A stretch of DNA of 9,176 nt from contig JAJQCX010000148.1 of assembly GCA_021202495.1 (NCBI GenBank), forward strand, positions 1 through 9,176, written 5' to 3'. The DNA is from Clostridia bacterium. GTDB taxonomy: Bacteria > Bacillota > Clostridia > UMGS1883. Below the pieces are notes generated by a model. The model searched no databases. It was given only the letters and a program-made list of their open reading frames with translations, and was not told the origin of the DNA. Both the position numbers and the translations under genes were made by a program. Numbering within the stretch: the first letter of the stretch is position 1; each line of letters opens with the position of its first letter. This document shows positions 6,178 to 9,176 of this stretch, in pieces.

Positions 6178-6206
6178 TTGACAAGCGCTCTTTTTTGTTG
6201 TATACT
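6178..6206 (+). promoter_or_regulatory. Sigma-A promoter of tRNA-Trp
   Basis: TTGACA (6178-6183) is a perfect -35 hexamer, the spacer is exactly 17 bases, and TATACT (6201-6206) matches the -10 at five of six positions. RNA would start near 6213, about 14 bases before the tRNA. The -35 box coincides with the outer end of the neighbouring insertion-sequence remnant. Confidence 0.85.
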
Positions 6207-6226
6207 CAGTAAGTCGAAAGCAATTT

Positions 6227-6302
6227 AGGGGTATAGTTCAGTTGGTAGAATATCGGTCTCCAAAACCGCAGGTCGTGGGTTCAAGTCCTACTGCCCCTGC
6301 CA
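6227..6302 (+). tRNA. tRNA-Trp (anticodon CCA)
   Basis: A 76-base cloverleaf. Acceptor AGGGGTA (6227-6233) pairs with TGCCCCT (6292-6298) with one G-U. D arm: GTTC/GAAT. Anticodon stem 6253-6257/6265-6269 with loop CTCCAAA, so CCA at 6260-6262. T arm: GTGGG/CCTAC around TTCAAGT. Discriminator G6299 and the CCA end (6300-6302) are encoded. The top pair of the anticodon stem is a T6253/C6269 mismatch; the other four pairs are sound. Confidence 0.98.
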
Positions 6303-6337
6303 AAGCGCGTCTTACGTAAGATGCGCTTTTTTATTTT
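6303..6337 (+). terminator. Intrinsic terminator of tRNA-Trp
   Basis: Starting directly after the encoded CCA, AAGCGC-G-TCTT (6303-6313) pairs with AAGA-T-GCGCTT (6318-6328) around a short ACGT loop, followed by TTTTTTATTTT. It is a textbook Rho-independent terminator and shows that the tRNA is transcribed alone. Confidence 0.9.
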
Positions 6338-6345
6338 ATAAACAC

Positions 6346-6377
6346 TGCGGCTGCACACAACGCTTTATGCAACCGCA
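6346..6377 (-). terminator. Hairpin ending the SLH/small-protein transcript
   Basis: On the minus strand TGCGGTTGCA (6377-6368) pairs with TGCAGCCGCA (6355-6346): ten pairs with one G-U and a 12-base loop. It lies 4 bases after the small protein's stop. The following GTGTTTATAAAATAAAA is AT-rich but lacks a T-run, so termination efficiency is uncertain. Confidence 0.5.
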
Positions 6378-6381
6378 TCTT

Positions 6382-6579
6382 TCATTTAATTTCCCAGCCC
6401 CGCTTTCCCGCAATAACGGCGACAATTTCAAAAATAACCGCAACAGCCGTGAGGATATATCTTGCGGCATCTCCCATTTCAAAGGGGTTTTGTGCCGCAG
6501 CAACGCTTGCCGCGAGCATGGTTAAAATCGCAAGGACAGCCATGACGACGCTGACGACCTTTAAAATCTTGTTTTTCAT
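6382..6579 (-). CDS. Small hydrophobic membrane protein, 65 residues, unknown function
   Basis: I do not recognise a family. The protein has a lysine-rich start (MKNKILK), a hydrophobic stretch at about residues 8-29 that ends in AASVAAAQ and could be either a signal peptide or a TM helix, a short polar segment (NPFEMGD, 31-37), and a second hydrophobic helix (about 39-58) followed by the basic tail KRGWEIK. The ATG overlaps the TGA of the upstream SLH gene as ATGA, a standard sign of translational coupling, which supports it being a real gene made with the SLH protein. A hairpin follows the stop. Both proteins would reside at the membrane or surface, so a shared task at the cell envelope is a reasonable guess but not shown. 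Confidence 0.7.
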   Translation of the reverse strand: MKNKILKVVSVVMAVLAILTMLAASVAAAQNPFEMGDAARYILTAVAVIFEIVAVIAGKRGWEIK

Positions 6580-8816
6580 TCAATCACAACCAGTCGCACC
6601 CTGCCGCCGCTTTCCTCTTTCATGTCGCCGTAGAGCGTCACGCGCCCTTCTCGGGTCAACGCGACTTCCTTTGATATGAGAGTGTATTCGTTAAGCGAAT
6701 TTTTATAATAAATATCATAATCGTCCGCGGCTTTGAAAACGCGGTTGTCGAGCTTTATTCTCCCCTCTCCGAACGCGGTTATCCTTTCGCCCTGCGCCAT
6801 TGTGACCGCGTCCGAAACCTTGTTGTCCAAAGCTTTATTTATGCCGATAACCTGCGAATATCTCCCTTGGCTTCCGAAGTCAAAGCTTTCCGTTTCACCG
6901 TGGAGCATAACTCTGTAAATCCCGGTCGGCGCACTTCCGTCGCTCGTGCGCTCGATTTTGGTAATGATGCCGTATTCGTAGCCGTTCATCGTCACGTCCT
7001 TTAAATAGAGCAGGGCAATGTCGTTCATTTCACCCGTCTTTTCAACGTGAATTACTTGGCTTTCCTTTAAATACACACCGTCGATCTCGCTGAAATTTAT
7101 CTTCCGCACAACCGCGGCGCCACTCTCGGGATTTGACACAAGCTCCAAAATAGCACAGTCGCTCGCGAGGTAATCGCCGCCAAATGTCATTAACTCGCGG
7201 TTGAGCTCGCCGCTCTGCGTCTTTGTGCGCACGCGCGTCAGCACGGCTTTGCCGTTTTCAAATGTAATTTCCGCAAGCGCGCCCTTTAAAAATGAATAAT
7301 CGCGGTCTGAGGTATATTCCTGTTCGCTGCCGTCCGTGAGGAAAACATTTACCGCCCAATTTTGCCCGCCGTCGGTCATTTTAATATATGAATCGAGCAC
7401 AACGCCGGTCAAGTCGAGATATGCCGCAGATGTGTCAACCGCGTCCGCCACCTTGCCGCTGCGGTCAAGAAGCAGCGTCACATATTCACCTATCGCAAAG
7501 GCGTCCACGCTTTCGCCCAATTTTACCGACGCCGCACCGCCGGCTAACTCATACTCATTTCCGCTCACTTTGACGCTCGTCACGCCCGCCTTGTCGGGCA
7601 GCGCCTTTTCGTATATGCCGCTCACCTTATCGCAATAGGCGTAAATTGTGTTGCCGGCTTTGGAGTAATAGCAAACGTCAAAGCGAGCAATATCGGAAAT
7701 ACTTGCCGCCGCGCCCTTGCGTATCACTTTCGGAGTTTCTTCAATATTAAAGAGCGAATAAATCTGATTGTAATCGTCCGTTATCGTCTTGGGTCCCTCC
7801 ATGGCGATGTGCGTCAATACGCCGCTCTCTATCTCCCCGTCATCGGTATAGTAAAGATATAGCGTGCTCCCCGCGCTCATCATTGAAGATGACGCAAAAG
7901 CTGTGCTTTTTTCACCGTCACAGTAGATAACCGTGTTATACGGCAAACTCACCATGCCGCCGCCAAAGCTCACGTCGACGCAGTTTTCCGCATCGTTTAC
8001 AATGCTCATCGTTATCGCAATTCCGCTGCCGCTCTTTTCGTCCGCCTCAAAGAGTACAATTTCATCGTCCTCGTTCACGAGCAACAGTCCCTTCTTGCCC
8101 TCGCTGCCGTCTATACCGAGGCTCTCATTTGTTACGGTGAAGCTCCCCGCGCTCATCTCGGCGATTGAGGAGTCGCTTTTATTTAATCCGTAAAGCACGG
8201 TTTTTTCGTAAATCGCTGTCCCCGCGCTTTCGATTAGCTTTTTGCCTCCGCCGTTCATTTCGCAAAACGCGGCGTTATAGACGAGTATCGCCGCATCTCC
8301 GCGCGAAACGGGCTCATTTGCGGTCAAATCCACGCCGCGGTTTAATCCCAGCGCCTCTGCCTTTGCCACAAAATCCTCCGGCCAGTGAAAGCCTATGTCG
8401 GAATCCTCATAGCCCAGGCAGCGCAAAAGAACGGTCAGTGCCTGTGAATATGTTATAATGTCCTTTCCGCCGAATCTCCCGTCGGGAAAGCCCGCAATTA
8501 TCCCTTTTTCCGCAACGTATGAAATATAGCCTCGCGCCCATGAATTCGGCTCAACGTCGATAAACGCCCCGCCCGAAGCGGAAGAAGACGCCTCATCCTC
8601 CGCACCCAAAAGGCACACCGCGATTTTCGCAAACTGCTCGCGCGTCAAAAATTCATCCGGCGCAAAATTCCCATCTCCCACGCCGTTGAGCACGCCGACC
8701 GCCGAAAGCGTTTCGGCAGCCTTTTGCGTTTTTTCGTCATAAATGTCGTTATAGGCGAAAGCAGGCACACAAAAAAGCACACACGCCAAAAACGCCGCCG
8801 TTATTTTCCTTAACAA
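6576..8816 (-). CDS. Secreted S-layer homology (SLH) domain protein with large uncharacterised C-terminal region
   Basis: This 746-residue exported protein starts with a signal peptide (residues 1-21, cleavage expected after AFA). Three SLH domains follow: about 25-71 (ending FLTREQFAKIAVCLLG), 85-136 (SWARGYISYVAEKGIIAGFPDGRF) and a divergent third at 145-187 (EPVSRGDAAILVYNAAF). SLH triplets anchor proteins non-covalently to secondary cell-wall polymers. Residues about 195-746 match nothing I can name. They are rich in short beta-strand-like patterns, with turns such as DRSGKV, TDGSEQEY and REGRVTLYGD, and few cysteines, which suggests several small beta-domains. No catalytic motif is apparent. 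The start is TTG at 8816 with GAGAGG and GGGAG just upstream; no ATG fits the signal peptide. The gene lies 16 bases after a permease remnant and overlaps the small membrane protein gene. Confidence 0.88.
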   Translation of the reverse strand: MLRKITAAFLACVLFCVPAFAYNDIYDEKTQKAAETLSAVGVLNGVGDGNFAPDEFLTREQFAKIAVCLLGAEDEASSSASGGAFIDVEPNSWARGYISYVAEKGIIAGFPDGRFGGKDIITYSQALTVLLRCLGYEDSDIGFHWPEDFVAKAEALGLNRGVDLTANEPVSRGDAAILVYNAAFCEMNGGGKKLIESAGTAIYEKTVLYGLNKSDSSIAEMSAGSFTVTNESLGIDGSEGKKGLLLVNEDDEIVLFEADEKSGSGIAITMSIVNDAENCVDVSFGGGMVSLPYNTVIYCDGEKSTAFASSSMMSAGSTLYLYYTDDGEIESGVLTHIAMEGPKTITDDYNQIYSLFNIEETPKVIRKGAAASISDIARFDVCYYSKAGNTIYAYCDKVSGIYEKALPDKAGVTSVKVSGNEYELAGGAASVKLGESVDAFAIGEYVTLLLDRSGKVADAVDTSAAYLDLTGVVLDSYIKMTDGGQNWAVNVFLTDGSEQEYTSDRDYSFLKGALAEITFENGKAVLTRVRTKTQSGELNRELMTFGGDYLASDCAILELVSNPESGAAVVRKINFSEIDGVYLKESQVIHVEKTGEMNDIALLYLKDVTMNGYEYGIITKIERTSDGSAPTGIYRVMLHGETESFDFGSQGRYSQVIGINKALDNKVSDAVTMAQGERITAFGEGRIKLDNRVFKAADDYDIYYKNSLNEYTLISKEVALTREGRVTLYGDMKEESGGRVRLVVIE

Positions 8817-8832
8817 AGTCCTCTCTCCCTTC

Positions 8833-9141
8833 TCATTCGTAGCGCAAAGCGTCCACGGGGTTCATCCGCGCCGCCTTGCTTGCCGGATACATGCCGAAAA
8901 AGATGCCCACAACCGCCGAAAAACAGAACGCCGCCACAATGATCGGCATCTGCTGCACCATCGGCACGCTCGGCAAACTCATCATCATTGTGGCAAATTC
9001 GCTCAACACAATACCGAGCAAAATCCCAATCGTTCCTCCCACGCAGCTTATCATCGACGACTCAATCAAAAACTGCGACAGGATTGTGCTCGTTCTCGCG
9101 CCGACCGCCTTTCTTATGCCTATCTCCTCGTATAATAAGAT
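8833..9141 (-). pseudogene. 3' remnant of a MacB/FtsX-type ABC transporter permease
   Basis: The visible 102 codons encode the last part of an FtsX-like permease. EEIGIRKAVGAR is the conserved cytoplasmic motif before the final membrane helices, then come two hydrophobic segments (LIESSMISCVGGTIGILLGI and a later IIVAAFCFSAVVGIFFG), and the typical C-terminus GMYPASKAARMNPVDALRYE. Upstream of the EEIG motif the expected TERT-like residues are replaced by ILLY and then an in-frame TAA (9144-9142). The missing ~300 residues are therefore not in this frame. Either another element has inserted at about 9131, or the gene was cut by a rearrangement; an assembly join at the edge is also possible. 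It sits 16 bases before the SLH gene, so they were probably one operon. Confidence 0.8.
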
Positions 9142-9176
9142 TTACAGATAATTTTTCAAGTGTCTCTGTATAAACA
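9131..9176. other. Foreign-looking sequence at the window edge, possible mobile-element end
   Basis: This AT-rich stretch does not continue the permease. It contains the inverted arms TACAGA (9143-9148) and TCTGTA (9165-9170) and looks like the terminus of an insertion sequence; IS256-type ends are my best comparison, from memory only. Too little is present to identify it. Confidence 0.3.
9132..9159 (-). promoter_or_regulatory. Possible promoter reading into the permease remnant and SLH gene
   Basis: On the minus strand TTGAAA (9159-9154, five of six), a 16-base spacer and TATTAT (9137-9132, five of six) form a sigma-A-like promoter with RNA start near 9125. It lies in the foreign-looking sequence and would drive the SLH/small-protein genes. 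Confidence 0.4.

Larger units (their letters stand above)
4847..6183 (-). mobile_element. Decayed IS1202/ISNCY-type insertion sequence
   Basis: The element is defined by its transposase (5005-6139) and by similar outer ends. The plus strand begins TGTCAAGCGTTTTTGAAAA at 4847, and the minus strand begins TGTCAATATTTTTATCAAAA at 6183. The ends share TGTCAA and a T-run/A-run pattern but are imperfect. At ~1.34 kb it is shorter than the ~1.6-1.7 kb I would expect, consistent with the internal transposase deletion. I see no clear target-site duplication, so the insertion is old, rearranged, or misplaced by a few bases. It lies between the glycosylase gene and tRNA-Trp. The family is recognised from remembered protein motifs, and the ends are less certain than the gene. 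Confidence 0.65.

Noticed and set aside
4850..6187. CAAGCG at 4850-4855 and 6182-6187 as a target-site duplication
   Set aside because: Taking these as duplications puts the element ends at bases that do not match each other, and a 6-base match is easily chance; the TGTCAA ends fit better.
5788..6212. Two plus-strand frames of 94 and 133 codons over the transposase 5' part
   Set aside because: They are antisense to the transposase frame, which shows clear DDE motifs; their Cys/Phe/Leu-rich composition is what antisense translation of lysine-rich sequence gives.
7336..8458. Plus-strand frames of 61-100 codons over the SLH gene
   Set aside because: All are antisense to the SLH coding region and low in complexity (Ser/Pro/Arg-rich), with no ribosome sites or motifs.

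Overview
The window looks like chromosomal DNA from an endospore-forming member of the Clostridia (Firmicutes) of moderate GC content. The main evidence is an adjacent spoIID-spoIIQ pair, the usual clostridial arrangement. AGGAGG-type ribosome binding sites, TTG/GTG starts and an SLH-domain surface protein agree with this. The species cannot be named from the sequence alone.

Layout. (1) 31-1203, plus strand: a CDF-family metal exporter whose membrane metal site (Asn-Asp-Asp-Asp) matches the manganese subgroup, with an extra C-terminal domain. (2) 1204-1291: a convergent gap filled by two hairpin structures, one of them a cloverleaf-like palindromic unit that may be a dispersed repeat. (3) 3901-1292, minus strand: spoIID, spoIIQ and trxB in that order. 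SpoIID (mother-cell peptidoglycan transglycosylase) and SpoIIQ (forespore LytM-fold protein) act from opposite sides of the engulfing septum. Candidate sigma-E and sigma-F promoters precede them, and a separate sigma-A-like promoter inside the spoIIQ end could give trxB vegetative expression. (4) 3975-4805, plus strand, divergent from spoIID: an OGG1-type 8-oxoguanine DNA glycosylase with catalytic Lys and Asp intact but an altered opposite-base-reading motif.

(5) 4847-6183: a decayed insertion sequence of the IS1202/ISNCY type. Its transposase has all three DDE residues but has lost most of the N-terminal DNA-binding part, has a frame break there, and has no usable in-frame start over the first half of the catalytic frame. 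The outer edge of the element carries TTGACA, which sits exactly 17 bp from TATACT and so appears to supply the -35 box of the next gene. (6) 6227-6302: tRNA-Trp (CCA anticodon, CCA end encoded) with a strong intrinsic terminator.

(7) 9141-6382, minus strand: the 3' remnant of a MacB/FtsX-type ABC permease, a 746-residue secreted SLH protein with a long unrecognised C-terminal region, and a 65-residue membrane protein overlapping it by ATGA. The permease reading frame breaks close to the window edge at about 9131. The foreign-looking DNA beyond carries a promoter-like TTGAAA-16-TATTAT pointing into this operon.

No CRISPR array, prophage or defence system is visible. The least characterised parts are the SLH/small-protein pair and the two places where mobile-element-like junctions seem to have created promoters.
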